Positions 1 to 10,759 of a DNA stretch of 64,000 bases are shown here, one piece after another; position 1 is the first letter of the stretch; each line of letters opens with the position of its first letter. Position numbers and translations under genes: made by a program. The DNA is from Bettongia penicillata ogilbyi. Lineage: Eukaryota > Chordata > Mammalia > Diprotodontia > Potoroidae. The notes beneath the pieces are model-generated. The model saw only the letters and a program-made list of their open reading frames with translations. It was not told the origin of the DNA and ran no database searches. Location of the stretch: contig JAJHZJ010000399.1 in NCBI GenBank assembly GCA_023548195.1, positions 9,456,600 to 9,520,599 on the forward strand. Direction: 5' to 3'.

Positions 1-1010
1 ACTCAATTTGGAATTCCTCCCTGGCAATATTAATCCCATGAATTTAATGTCAGGCATGTTTTTTTAAAGTTAGGGTCAATTTATATAAGACAGTCTTCAT
101 TCTCCTTGCCTTTGTATGCTGAAATGCATATGCCCACAACTACACATCTGTTGTACTACCTTTCTCAACATGTAGGAATAAAATATACATTTATTACTTA
201 TGAGGAAATATTAACACAAGGGATAATGTCAGTTTACTTGAAGGCTTCTTTACATGGGAAAATTTTAATAAATATAAGATTAGTATTATAGTAATTTTTA
301 ATATTATGATAATATAATATAAAACTATAATGAATCTGAACACGTGTTAATGAAGCTGAAGAGTTGTTAGTAGAATTTTTAGTAGGTCCTCACTTAGGAC
401 AATCACTTAAGTGATACACAAGAAAGGACATGGGTTAGGGTAATACCTTTCCTTAAGAGTTTCAAGAGTTTGGGGCAGTATATCCTCAAAGAGAAAACTC
501 TACCTCATCTTTCTAGGAGAGAGATTAAAAATGGCAAGGGATTTAAAGGCATAGCAAGCTTCTTGGGTGGCAGAGTGTGTGGTAAAAATGGAAAGGCATC
601 CCGAGAGACGGTGACCATACTTTTCTCAGGAAAATTTCTGACATGTCTTTGATGAACACTGTCACTGGATATATTTCTCCACAGATCCTGTACCAGGACT
701 GGTGGCCAAGCTACTGGCACAGTTAGGGCTGGCCCAAGGTGTCATTGCTGGTTTCTCATGGTAACTCAAACAGTGGTCTTAAACTAGGATAATTTCTCTG
801 AAGCAAATTGATCTGGTTTTTAAAATATGGGCATTTATTCTTAAAACTTTTCTCTTGATTGATGTTTGCATTTTTACAGTAACTGACTTAAGATCTGTGT
901 TTTAGTTTTTGGAAACTAAGGCAACTGACCTTTATGAAAGCCTTCAAGAGGAAAAAACTGGTAGACTGATTTTCTTTTTTGAGCTAATATTTCCCCAAGT
1001 GAAAAACTGC
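1..1010. other. Intergenic, no gene seen
   Basis: AT-rich sequence with no recognisable gene or repeat. The stretch near 285-330 is almost pure A/T. ORFs of 60-71 codons here start and stop at random and show no domain. Confidence 0.5.
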
Positions 1011-1014
1011 ATGG

Positions 1015-1190
1015 GGTGGGGGCTAGAGTGCTGGTCTTGGAGCCAGTAAGACTTGGGCTCCAAGTCCTGCTGCTGAGAAATCCTAACTGTGTATCCCTTA
1101 ACCCTGAACCTCACTCAACTCTTTAAGACTAATTAAGTTAATTAGATGAGTTTTAAAGTGGATGACCAAAATCCATGGAGAATGTTTTCA
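1015..1190 (+). mobile_element. Old CORE-type SINE
   Basis: The text GAGTGCTGGTCTTGGAGCCA followed by a degraded 'aagacttgggctccaagtcctg' matches the tRNA-derived head of the marsupial SINE. The middle portion (aaccctgaacctcactcaac) and tail are strongly decayed. This is an old copy of a subtype without the RTE-like tail. Confidence 0.6.
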
Positions 1191-1275
1191 TACCAGAGTT
1201 CCTTGAACTAATAAAATCAAAGATATGGAATAATCTCAAAAGTGAGGACAAACACTTGGTGCTAAAAAGCACCTT

Positions 1276-1362
1276 AAAAAGGGATTTGTTCTGTGAGGTT
1301 TCAGTTAAAGGGCTGCACTTGAGGACCTAGAGGGCTACATGTGGCCTCAAGGCTGAAGGTCT
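1276..1362 (+). mobile_element. hAT-type MITE fragment (right half)
   Basis: The segment GGGATTTGTTCTGTGAGGTT through 'ctacatgtggcctcaaggct' aligns by eye with the right halves of copies at 25125-25263 and 52699-52875. The left half and the right terminal repeat are missing. Three copies in one 64-kb window point to a common nonautonomous family. Confidence 0.6.
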
Positions 1363-1379
1363 TACTTTCACTCCTGCAT

Positions 1380-2040
1380 TTAGGCATCTCTAAAACCCCA
1401 AACTTAAAATATAGACAGAGCCCCCTTCTTATGATAAGTGTGAGATGATCATTTATCATCCATTTGCATTCTGACTCAAGACACTTTGACTGAGTCCTAG
1501 GATGGGCAAGGAAAAAAGCTGGCAGAGTCAGCTGTTTTGGATGTTGGGTGTTTTGATAAGGAGCTGTCATGTAGATAAATAGTACTGAAAAAGCAGGAAC
1601 TAAACTGATGCTACACAGAATCCTAAAAAGGCTAAGAGATGGATTGGAAAGTTGCCTTTTTATTGGTTTATAAAACTCTCATGCAGTAGCACTTTTGTAC
1701 AGATTCAGAATCCCAGTCAACCGTTCCTGGGCTATTACTGCATCTGCCTAAAACATACTCCCCATTACTACTGCTGACTGTATAAGCTCAAATGATCTGC
1801 TGATAAACAAAATAGTTTGACACATGAGAAACTACTCATTGAATATATTTGGACTAATTTACAACTCTTAAAAAGTAACATAACTAGAACAGGCAAAACA
1901 TAATTCTGACTTTCTAAACCAAATTGCATCATGCCTTGAGGAATATGAATTCTTACTCTATGAAGATATGCAGGTTAATGACTTTACAAGTTTTCTGAGT
2001 TCTGCTTTAGAAATACACATAACACACACATACAAATATA
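1380..2040. other. Intergenic, nothing recognised
   Basis: No gene, repeat family or regulatory cluster recognised. Confidence 0.4.
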
Positions 2041-2049
2041 TTATCACTA

Positions 2050-2370
2050 ACATCATAACCTTTGACCTAGTAATCTCACGATTGGGTCTCTAGCTGAATG
2101 AGGTCAAAGTCAAACAAAGGCTCCATCTTTATGGCAGTAGCTTTTTGGGAGATAGCAAAACAAACAACCAAAAAAAAAAAACCACCTGGAAACAAAGTTG
2201 TTGACCATCAGTTGAGGGAATTGCTGAATGAATGTTGGTTTTGTATGTAATGGAATACTATTGCATCATAAGAATATAAGGAATTCAGAAAAGCACAGGA
2301 AGACTTGTATAGACTGATGTAGATCAAAGCCATGAGATCCAGGAGAATATACCCAATCATTATATAATAT
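2050..2370 (+). mobile_element. Older L1 LINE, end of ORF2 (left part, split)
   Basis: Decayed text corresponds to the C-terminal coding region of L1 ORF2: the 'gacctagtaatctcacgatt' segment (PASSLLG-like in intact copies), 'aactggaaacaaag', and TAATGGAATACTATTGCATC. The same region occurs better preserved inside the neighbouring younger L1 at about 3120-3420. The element is interrupted at about 2371 and seems to resume at 3781 with its 3' UTR, so it is the host of a nested insertion. Confidence 0.7.
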
Positions 2371-3780
2371 AAAAAAAGCCACCAGCTTCTGGGATAAGAA
2401 TTCACTGACAAAAATTACTGGGAAAACTGGGTAACAGTGTGGTGGAAACTGGACATAGACCAATGCCTGACACTGCACACAAGAATAAAGTCCAAGTGGA
2501 TACATGATCTAGGTATAAAGATTGATACTATAAGCAAATTAGGGGAGAAAAGAAAAGTGTATTTGTCAGATTTATGGAGAATGGAAAAATTTTTGACTAA
2601 ACATGACATAGAGAACATTATGATGTGCAAAATGGATAATTTTGACTACATTAAATTGAAAAGGTTTTGCACAAATAAACCCAAGGCAACCAAAATTAGG
2701 AGGGAAGGAGAAAACTGGGAAAAATTTTTGCAACTAACATCTGTGATAAAGGCCTTATTTCTAAAATATATAGAGAACTGAGTCAAATGTACAAGAATAC
2801 AAGTCATTACCCAATTGAGAAATGGTCAAAGGATATGAACAGGGAGCTTTCAGAGGAAGAAATTAAAGCTACCTAGAGTCATATGAAAAAATGCTCTAAA
2901 TCACTGTTGATTGGAGAGATGCAAATCAAAACTCTGAGGTACCACATCACACCTATCAGATTGGCTAACCTTACAAAATAGGAAGATGATAAATACTGGA
3001 GAAGATATGGTTGAGTTGGAACACTAATTCATTGTTGGTGGAGCTGTGAACTGATCCAACCATTCTGGAGAGCAATTTGGAACTATGCCCCAAGAGCCAC
3101 AAAAATATGCATACACTTTGACCCAGCAATATCACTTCTAGGACTGTATCCCAAAGAGATCCTAAAAATGAGAAAGGGTCCCACATGTACAAAAGTACTT
3201 ATAGCAGCTCTCTTTGTGGTAGCCAAAAACTGGAAATCAAGGGGATGCCCATCAATTGGAGAATGGCTGAATAAATTGTGGTATATGAATGTAATAGAAT
3301 ACTATTATGCTATAAGAAATGATGAACAGGAAGACTTCAGAGAGGCCTGGAAAGACTTATACATATATGAACTGATATTGAGTGAAAGGAGCAGAACCAG
3401 GAGAACTTTGTACACAGCAACAACCACAGTGTGCAAGGAATTTTCCCGGTAGACTTAGCCCTTCACAGCAATGCAAGGACCTAAAAAATTTCCAGTGGAC
3501 TCTTGAGACAAAATGCCTTCCACATCCAGAGAAAGAACTATAGAATTGGATGGCGGAATGAAGCAGACTATTTTCTCTTGTGTTATGTTTTGTTTTCATG
3601 GTTTCTCCCATTCATTTTAATTCTTCTATGCAACATGACTAAGGTGAAAATGTATTTAATAAGAATGCATATATAAGATTGCATGCCATCTTGGGGAGGG
3701 AGGGGGGAAAAGATAAGATATATGGGAGTGACTGTAGAAAACTGAAAACAAATTAATTAATTTAAAAAAAAAAGGTCACC
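2371..3780 (+). mobile_element. Younger 5'-truncated L1 LINE (ORF2 C-terminus and 3' UTR)
   Basis: Non-autonomous L1 copy of about 1.4 kb. Translation of 2400-3450 shows the usual order of L1 ORF2 C-terminal motifs: SKWIHDLGIK, DYIKLKRFCTNK, EMQIKT, HCWW-like, DPAISLLGLYP, AALFVVAKNWK and CPSIGEWLNKLWY. Stop codons and frame changes break it (for example at 2779 and 2875), so it is a dead copy. The 3' UTR (3450-3760) ends in an A-rich tail at 3761-3773 after AATTAATTAATTT. A-rich flanks at 2371-2383 (AAAAAAAGCCACC) and 3764-3780 (ending AAGGTCACC) are an imperfect candidate TSD. Two ORFs of 114 and 94 codons are remains of ORF2, not host genes. Confidence 0.85.
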
Positions 3781-4035
3781 AAATTGATTAATTGCAATGA
3801 CCAATTTTGGTCCAGGAAAATATATGACCAAATATACTTTCTTCTTCTGTAGGAGAGGTGTAGGAAAGGAGGGCAATTGATTATCGGTTGGAATGTTGCC
3901 TACACTGGGATAAAGTTGTGGTGGGTACCAATTTTGCTTACCTGTTTTCTTTGTTACAAGACAGTATGTAGAAGGACTGTATCTGGAAAGTATTATGGTA
4001 TAAAATCAAGAGACATCAATAAAACTTTGCAAACA
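3781..4035 (+). mobile_element. Older L1 LINE, 3' UTR (right part, split)
   Basis: Text such as 'attgcaatgaccaattttgg', 'ggagaggtgtaggaaaggag' and 'cctgttttctttgttacaag' parallels the 3' UTR of the L1 at 39260-39715 (tataatgaccagtcttggcc, ctttgttacc). It resumes where the fragment 2050-2370 stops, which fits a single old L1 cut by the younger insertion. Confidence 0.6.
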
Positions 4036-4039
4036 ACTT

Positions 4040-4600
4040 GCTTCCCAAGTGCCTTTCATGAGACATGCTCTATTTTCACCTGATGGGCCTTTTGGCAGAT
4101 TCTGCCAACTATTACAGTGGTCAAATCAGGGAGCCATTACTCAATCTTCCAACAATGCACACACACAAAAAAACCCAGCCATAATTTCAGTTTTAAAACA
4201 AGTATGGTGCAAGGTGCTGACAGAAAAATCCAAATGCCTAGATTCCTCATTCACTCAGGAAACACTCTTGGTTTGTTTAAAATTGTGCTGCCATGGTGAC
4301 TCTACTATATAAGACAAAAGTGGACTAAAATATGCATGGTAGGTAAGCAAATAAAAAAAAAATTAGCTGCTACCTAAAGCAGCTTCCTAAACATAGGAAC
4401 TTGGGTGATATATTTTCCTATTGGGGAAAAACAGATACAAAAAACTAAATCTGGAATTTTGCTAATAATCACAAAGCGGGATCCCAGAACCAAGCAGATA
4501 TTTAAGAGAAAGAATCTAGCCATTTCCATATATGCTGGTAGACAGCTTGAATAGTTATAAATTAGATCACCACGCAAATTCACAAGAGATTGAATTTGAA
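4040..4600. other. Intergenic, nothing recognised
   Basis: No gene or clear repeat. Three overlapping short ORFs at 4049-4312 have no domain and sit in different frames. Confidence 0.4.
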
Positions 4601-4609
4601 AAAGAAGAT

Positions 4610-5165
4610 TTAGCTTTCCTCCTTGTCCCTTCCACTCATGTTATCCTCTCCTAACACCTCCTATACCTTGCTGTACCATCACCATAGCTTTTCATACTTG
4701 TATGTCCCACTTCACTGATTCCTTCCTTCCTAGTATGTAAAACAGCACTTCATTATGTCTTGTTCTCTAACTCTCTTTTAGGTCTGCCCATCCTAGAGAA
4801 CCTTCACAATTAATCTTTAGTCACTCTGCCTATGAATAAAAATTTTCTTTCATAACAGTCTACACTTTACTCCAACCAAACACTGGTAAACTTACTTCTA
4901 TCCTCATCACTCTAATTAAATACCTCTTTCTCAGTCTCTGTACTTCTAGATCTTCCTGCAGGACTTAATATGGTCCTGTCTATTGCCTTGATTCTGAATA
5001 CTTTGTATCTACTTATACGTGTACTTGGTTTTTTCTTTCCCTCCCCTATCCATATATTGTAAACTCCTTGAAGACAAGGACTTATTCAATCCATTTTTAA
5101 CATCCCTAAAGGCTAGTTGGTTAGTAGGGGTTCAATGAATGTATATTGATTGGCTGATACATTAT
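4610..5165 (+). mobile_element. L2 LINE 3' UTR remnant
   Basis: The 3' end has the typical L2 order: a pyrimidine-rich stretch, ATATTGTAAACTCCTTGAAG, 'gacaaggacttattcaatcc', then 'ttcaatgaatgtatattgat'. The upstream part (4690-4980) fits L2 3'-UTR sequence loosely. Confidence 0.6.
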
Positions 5166-5234
5166 TGTCCTGGGGTTTTTTCTTTTTAATTCTCTGCTTT
5201 CTAGATATAGTCATTTCCTAAGTCCTGATCTGTG

Positions 5235-5390
5235 CTTAAGAAACAGCATGGAATAGCAGAAAGAATGCTGGATTCCAAACAAAAAGATCTGGCCAAGATC
5301 TTGGGCTTAATTTAACCTCTCCAGGTTCCTCATCTGTATAAAGAGAGAAATAGTTTAGTTCCTTACATCGCTAAAGAATAATCTATATTT
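5235..5390 (+). mobile_element. MIR SINE
   Basis: Sense MIR text: 'tagcagaaagaatgctggat', a CORE region reduced to 'cctctccaggttcctcatct', and 'gtataaagagagaaatagtt'. Confidence 0.6.
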
Positions 5391-5689
5391 GCTATCTGCT
5401 TCCTCAACAATGATTCAACACAATGAAAACTGGCTTCTGGTTCTATTCATATTAATGAAACTTCTCTATCAATGTCTTTAGTTTTCATTTTGCTCTGGCT
5501 TGTTGCAGCATTTGACCCTCTCAACCACTTTTCTGCCTTAGCTCACACTGCTTCGTTCTGGTTCTTATGGCACTTCTGAAAACATATTTACAATGGATCA
5601 CATATTCATTGACTGAAAAATTAAAAAGTCAATGAAATGTAGGGCTACCATAAGCCCAACATTATGTGAAAGTATAAGACAATAACTAG

Positions 5690-5865
5690 CTTGCTGTAAT
5701 GGAAGTAACACTACTGAAAGACAGGAAACCTGGGTTTAAAGTCAGTTTTGTTCCCTCCTATGTGAGACATTGGGCAAGTAACTTTTGGGGTATCCATTTT
5801 CTTAACTGTAAAATTTTGTTTCAAGTAGATGCTCTGTAAAGTCCTTTCCAATTCTAAATTATGGG
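5690..5865 (+). mobile_element. MIR SINE
   Basis: Sense order: GAAACCTGGGTTTAAAGTCA, 'gacattgggcaagtaacttt', 'cttaactgtaaaa', 'gtcctttccaattctaaatt'. These are the standard MIR landmarks. Confidence 0.65.
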
Positions 5866-5929
5866 ATCCATTTACAACCTCAAGAAGCTTGAAGTCTATT
5901 GGAGGTGATAGGACAATACTAGTATTACA

Positions 5930-6000
5930 AAATAATATACTTGTATATTTTATTATACATTATATTATTTTTATATACATCTCATATATACATCTATATG
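5930..6000. repeat. AT-rich low-complexity tract
   Basis: Nearly pure A/T with TATA/ATAT runs. The 61-67 codon ORFs that cross it are compositional artefacts. Confidence 0.6.
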
Positions 6001-6004
6001 AATT

Positions 6005-7680
6005 CAGAGAAAGGGGGAATGAACACAAGTGAAGAAAAAATGACATACAAAAGAAAGAGGTTATCTGCTAAAATGAATAGCTTGGTTATCAATTGTATCA
6101 ACAACAAAAATAGAAAGTCTTCATATTTTCTCTGGAGCTAGTATGACTTCTACTACTAAAGATCTGATTTTTAAAATTGAAGAAACTAATAACGCATGTC
6201 CAACTTCTGAGTGAAAACTCAGTAAATAGGATTTAGTAAAGAAACAAAATGAACTGCATTTCAGTAACATATTTAACATGTTACTGTGACAACTTCACAC
6301 TGTTACTGTGTCACTTCAAGCTTAATGTCCTGTTTGGCTTATACTGGGAAATATCCTATTTTTCTCATACAACTTTGGCTGCCATTTCATATGTTAAATC
6401 AAGAATTTTGCTATTCTCAAGTTAAATTATCACCAAAACCAAGACTGCATTAGTCTTCCATCTTCCTCCTATGCCCCTTTTTATCAATCTTGACCAGTTT
6501 TAATATAAAGTTTAATATTAAATATTAAGTGTCTTAAGTATTAGCTCTTTTTGGTGGACAAATACACATAATAAATATATGGGCAACATCTTGTTAAGCT
6601 AGAATGAACAATCAGAAACAACAAAGTCATTAGAAAAAGAAATAACCTCTAGCCTCCTCTTGCATGGTATTCAGTGTCTAACAAACCAGAAGTTAGCTGG
6701 AACAGCTCTGACTCTCCTGTTGTTATTATTTTTATTATTTATGACACAGTGTACATAAAATCACACTAAGATCAAAGGATCTCATGATAAAAAGAAAACA
6801 CAGACCTTACTTTAGAAGTTGTGAAACAAAGTTTGTTTTTTTTTAAATGCACCCAAACCTTTCACCACCAAATCAATCAAATTGCACCAGATAACTAGAG
6901 GGAGTCTTCTCTCCTTCAGGCACTGCTTTCTTTCATTCTTCCTCAATAAGTGCCAAAAAGAGAAGAAATGCTTGCTGTCATAATATTTTAAACTACAGAC
7001 ACTGCCCCCCCCAACCAAAATCCTCATTAGAAGATGTAAACCACCATCCTTGAACAATTAATTGGTCAATTTCCCCTTCTATTTAGTGGCTGATTCTTGA
7101 GTGGTTTGGATGGCAGTCAGAGCTACTCTTCTAAAGCAAGACAGGAAGACTTCAGTAATGCTAGACCACTTGGCTACTCCATCACCCTCATTGGAAAAGG
7201 AAAAAAAAAACAAAACAAGCTAGTCATCCCATAGGCTTCTAGTGAAGTGCCTTGGGAATCAGGGACATTATTAGTCTGAAAAAGTAGACTCTCAATCTTG
7301 GTATAATACTCTCTTTTCCTAAGGTCTACTCAGGCTAAACATTAAGTTTGACATTCTTGTCAAATTATATACGAGGCTGGGTAAGAACTGGACACTGGCA
7401 AAGATGCAAACCCACACAGCAGAGTCTTGTAAAATGCGCTAGGGTTTGGCTTGCTCTGGTCTGTAACTAGTGAGAAAGATGGGGCATATGCAAGTGAAAA
7501 GGGGACTAAAGCTAACTTCCTAAGTATCCCATAACCCATTCTTCCTTTCTGGCAATCTCAGCACCAAGAACAAATGGGACACTTCTATTGTACATATAAA
7601 AGGGCAGGGAATACAGAGTGACTAAACCCTTACAGACAACAGAACATTCCCCTTTACATGAAGAGGGAGATTTTTACCAT
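6005..7680. other. Intergenic, nothing recognised
   Basis: About 1.7 kb of unique-looking sequence upstream of the CpG-enriched block. Short A and C runs at about 6835-6845 and 7005-7012. No coding exon recognised. It could hold regulatory sequence, but nothing shows it directly. Confidence 0.4.
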
Positions 7681-7689
7681 TCTTGATAT

Positions 7690-7845
7690 AGAGCTTAAAG
7701 ACCCTTAGAATTCATCTACAAAATGAAGAAACTGAAGTCTAGAGAGGTTAAATGACTTGTCCAAGGTAAAGGGAATAGAATATGACAGAACCAGAAATTT
7801 GAACTCAAGTCTTCTGGCTCCAAATTCAGCATTTTCCCCAAAGCA
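7690..7845 (-). mobile_element. MIR SINE (antisense)
   Basis: Antisense MIR landmarks: 'ctacaaaatgaagaaactga', 'agaggttaaatgacttgtcc', 'tttgaactcaagtcttctgg'. Confidence 0.65.
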
Positions 7846-8514
7846 AAACGCTTAGTTTTTCATTTAATTCTTAAGCAGGGAAGCCTGCAAACAACGAGCA
7901 GGGTGAGAGTGGGAGTGTGCAGGGGTGCAGCCTACTGGAGGTTTCTCTAAGCATATCCTTTTTCAGGAGAGGCATGCCCAAGTCGAAGTCCTTTCTAATT
8001 AGCATGACGCTGCCAGGAAACTTTCATGTAGGTTCCTTTCCACCTCTGCTCCCTCAGAAGCAAGGCTCCAGAAATAGCTGCAGCAGAGAGAGGGGCTGCC
8101 GCATCTTTGGGGTGGTACGGATACATACAGGCACACATGCATACGGATCTGGCTAGCCTTTCCCCAGGGTGTCCCCAGCAGGGTGCCCCCAGCAGGGTGC
8201 CAGATTGCTAAAATTCTCAAAGTAACTTACAAACTACCCCTGTAACACACAGAGTCTCGGGTCTAGGGGAGCAATATAAAGGGAAAGAGGGGGTGGGGTG
8301 ATACAGAATCCTCCGGTTGGACTCCCATCCCCCCAACTCTCTCATACGTTACCCAGCTATGTTCCTCTCCCTTCCCACTCCCAACCTTTCCCCCATGAAG
8401 CAGTAGCCAAGAGGGACGGGAGTCAGCAGCAATAAAGACACGAGCCCCGGAAAGCAAAGATGCTACTTTTCCTCCAGGAATCTGGACTAAGGTGGCTTAT
8501 ACTTCCATCCAATC

Positions 8515-8625
8515 AAATGGGAGAGAGGAAAGAAAGGAGGAAAGAAAGAGGAGATAGAAGAAAGGAGAAAGAAAAAAGGAAAAGAGGAAGCAAGATGGAA
8601 AGAGAGATTATGGATGGAGTTTACA
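8515..8625. repeat. Homopurine tract
   Basis: About 110 bases of almost pure A/G on the plus strand, next to the CpG-enriched block. The 71-codon ORF through it (KERRKERGDRRKEKEKRK) is a by-product of the composition. Confidence 0.75.
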
Positions 8626-8837
8626 AGCTACAGGATCCCGGGAGAAAAAAAAAGTCCTATCCATTTCCCCAGTGATTCATAAGAGGATTGTGTAGCCCGG
8701 TGGTCCGCCTGCCCTCCACCCCCTGCTCCCCGGGAGTCTCATTTCCCTCTGAAAAAAAACAAAACAAAACGTAAAGTTTGCCAAATCCCAAGGCACCAAG
8801 TTTTGCCGCGGAATAATCGGAATCCCCCTCACCTTAC

Positions 8838-9015
8838 CTTGCCAAGTCCTTAGATCCTGGGACCACTCTAAACTTTTCCTTTTTTTTTTTTTTTTGGAGA
8901 GAGAGAGAGAGAGAAGAAAAGAAAGAATGGGGTGGGGGGAGAGTAACCACCCACCCAGCGGCAGCAGTAGCGGCAGCGAGAGCGTCCGGCCAAGCTGGCA
9001 CTTGCGGGGGACTAA
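8838..9015 (-). other. Candidate 5' non-coding exon with splice donor
   Basis: On the minus strand the text GGACTTGGCAAG is followed by GTAAGGTGAG, a strong vertebrate donor match at 8838/8837. The proposed exon starts near 9015, below the TATA-like run, passes through the CpG-dense stretch and a long A/GA tract, and carries no long ORF, so it would be 5' UTR. The acceptor of the next exon would lie to the left and may be outside the window. The start position is inferred, not seen. Confidence 0.3.
8879..8925. repeat. T run and (GA)n tract
   Basis: A run of 17 T directly followed by GGAGAGAGAGAGAGAGAGAG and purine-rich sequence, inside the candidate first exon. Confidence 0.8.
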
Positions 9016-9682
9016 CTGCCTCGGAGCCTAGCAGGTACTCAATAATATATACAGATTAGTCAAAGGAGAGAACACCAACTTCATGACTCAGTGATTCTTT
9101 ATTAAAAGCTACTGTCTCTCCAGGCCTTCAGAATAAAAGTCCTCTCCGCCGAGTGGTTGGATTCCCTCTCTCCCAGCTCCCAGCCAGGAGCAGAAAAGGC
9201 GTTACTTGTTCCCTCGGCCTCCTCCTGCTCCTCCCTCCCCTCCCCACCCCCACCCTACAAGCTGAGCGACTGTCAGGTTTGTGGAGGGCTTGCCCTGCCC
9301 ACTTTCTGCCGCACTTCACTGGGTCCCACATCACCGCCCCACTCCCCCAGCCACAGGACCTCTCTCTGATCCTACCTAGTTAAACAGCGTATAAGTATGA
9401 TTTCCAGAACTGCAAAGACTTTCAAAAACGGTTAGGTTCTGAACTTAGCGCATTCCTCCCTGTACACATAGAGCTCTTGGCTGCATCGCAGCCAATCCTT
9501 TTCTTCACTCCCCCAACCCCCCTTTTTTCCAAGGGTCTTTTTTGGTCTGTTTCCATTACAGCCTGAAAAGAAATCAGTGGTAAACCAGGCAGCAACTTTC
9601 TATTCAGGGGGCAAGGAAACTGCTTACATTTATTCGAATGAATGTAAGCCCTGAAGCAGCAGCAGTAGTTAATATTCTGCTT

Positions 9683-9706
9683 GGGGGGGGGGGGGGGTAG
9701 GGGGGA
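9683..9706. repeat. G15 run with second G5 block
   Basis: Fifteen G in a row at 9683-9697, then TA and five more G. It could fold as a G-quadruplex on the plus strand. It lies about 270 bp right of the CpG-enriched block. Confidence 0.8.
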
Positions 9707-9719
9707 AGGTAACCTTTCA

Positions 9720-10380
9720 TTGGCTTACAATTTCAAGGGTGCGACAACATCTACATCTATGGTATAATAAAGTTATATCAGGACAAGTCACAATAGGGAA
9801 ATAGAAACTGTTTATTTTTTTAAAGGAGAGAGAAAATAAACACTCGTCCATCATGTCATAGAATACCTGAATTCAGACCCCCTTAGGGTAAAGAGTGTGT
9901 CACAGTTACTTTGCAATGTCTCAGGGATGTATTTTAGAATCCTATTCACTTACTTCTTCAGTCATAAACCATCTGGAACCTGTCACTGGCTTTGGTGAAT
10001 CTTCATGGGTTTTAGGAGGAAAAAGGTTCCTTTTAATTTTTTGTCCCTTCATAATGTTTCCCCAAAATCAAGTTAACATATAAATCCTAACCATTGACCA
10101 TTACCACCACCACTGCTACCACCACTACAGTAAGACGGCATCTATAAAAATTTTTAAATCAGCATTGAAACGAATACAGATCAAAGTGGATAACCAATGG
10201 AATATCTACTTAGAATATCTGCAAGTTAAAGAATCTTGCCCACAAAGGGGGTATTGGCACCTATCAACAGATGGTCTAGAATCACACACTTGAGAAAATA
10301 GCATACCTGATCAACAAGCTATCTAGCCACTGAAAGTGTTGGTATTTCGCAGCAAAGAAATCACATTCATCTCTAGGAGA
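9720..10380. other. Intergenic, nothing recognised
   Basis: No gene seen. A short ACC-rich stretch lies at 10100-10128. Confidence 0.4.
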
Positions 10381-10384
10381 CAAA

Positions 10385-10570
10385 TGTAGCTGAAAAAGCA
10401 CTGGCCCTAGGACTCGGGAGACCTGTGATTCTCTGGACTCACTACGTGATGTTGGACAAATTATTTAATCTCTATGGATCTCAATTTTCTCACGTGTAAC
10501 GTGAATGGTTTGGACCAGTTCTTAGGTTTCTCCCAGCTCTAATGTTCAATGATTTTGTGATTGTAATGTA
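10385..10570 (+). mobile_element. MIR SINE, near full length
   Basis: Landmarks in order: 'aaaaagcactggccctagga', GGAGACCTGTGATTCTCTGG, 'gatgttggacaaattattta', 'tctcaattttctcacgtgta', 'tttctcccagctctaatgtt', 'aatgattttgtgattgtaat'. Confidence 0.75.
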
Positions 10571-10759
10571 ATGAGGGTTTCATGCTTGCCTGGATCACCT
10601 AAGATAGCACCCACTAAGAAAGATGCAGGCTCAAACCTCTGCTGCATTAGCCTACCTTCCTTTAGGAGATACAGAATGAATAAAATAAATGACCTTTTCC
10701 CTAAGTGGTAATTGGCCTTTTGCAAGATGTTTCAATGATAATAAATGGCTTAAGTATAG

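Larger units (their letters stand above)
7860..9420 (-). promoter_or_regulatory. CpG-enriched block, candidate promoter
   Basis: This is the only part of the window with clustered CpG dinucleotides and raised GC, most dense at 8940-9030 (GCGGCAGCAGTAGCGGCAGC and following) and again at 9130-9340. The rest of the window is CpG-poor, as methylated mammalian DNA is. A TATA-like run lies at 9041-9053, an AP-1 consensus TGACTCA at 9084-9090, and a good splice donor on the minus strand at 8838/8837. Transcription to the left (minus strand) from about 9010 would place the TATA-like run some 30 bp upstream. A plus-strand donor-like AG/GTACTC is at about 9032, so direction is not certain. The gene cannot be named. 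Confidence 0.45.

Noticed and set aside
2437..3452. ORFs of 114 and 94 codons as possible host genes
   Set aside because: Their translations are the C-terminal part of L1 ORF2, broken by stops, followed by an L1 3' UTR and an A-rich tail.
9153..9383. Overlapping ORFs of 68-76 codons in the CpG-enriched block
   Set aside because: They occur in several frames on both strands with Pro/Ser/Leu-rich translations, as GC-rich sequence produces. No splice or start evidence favours any of them.
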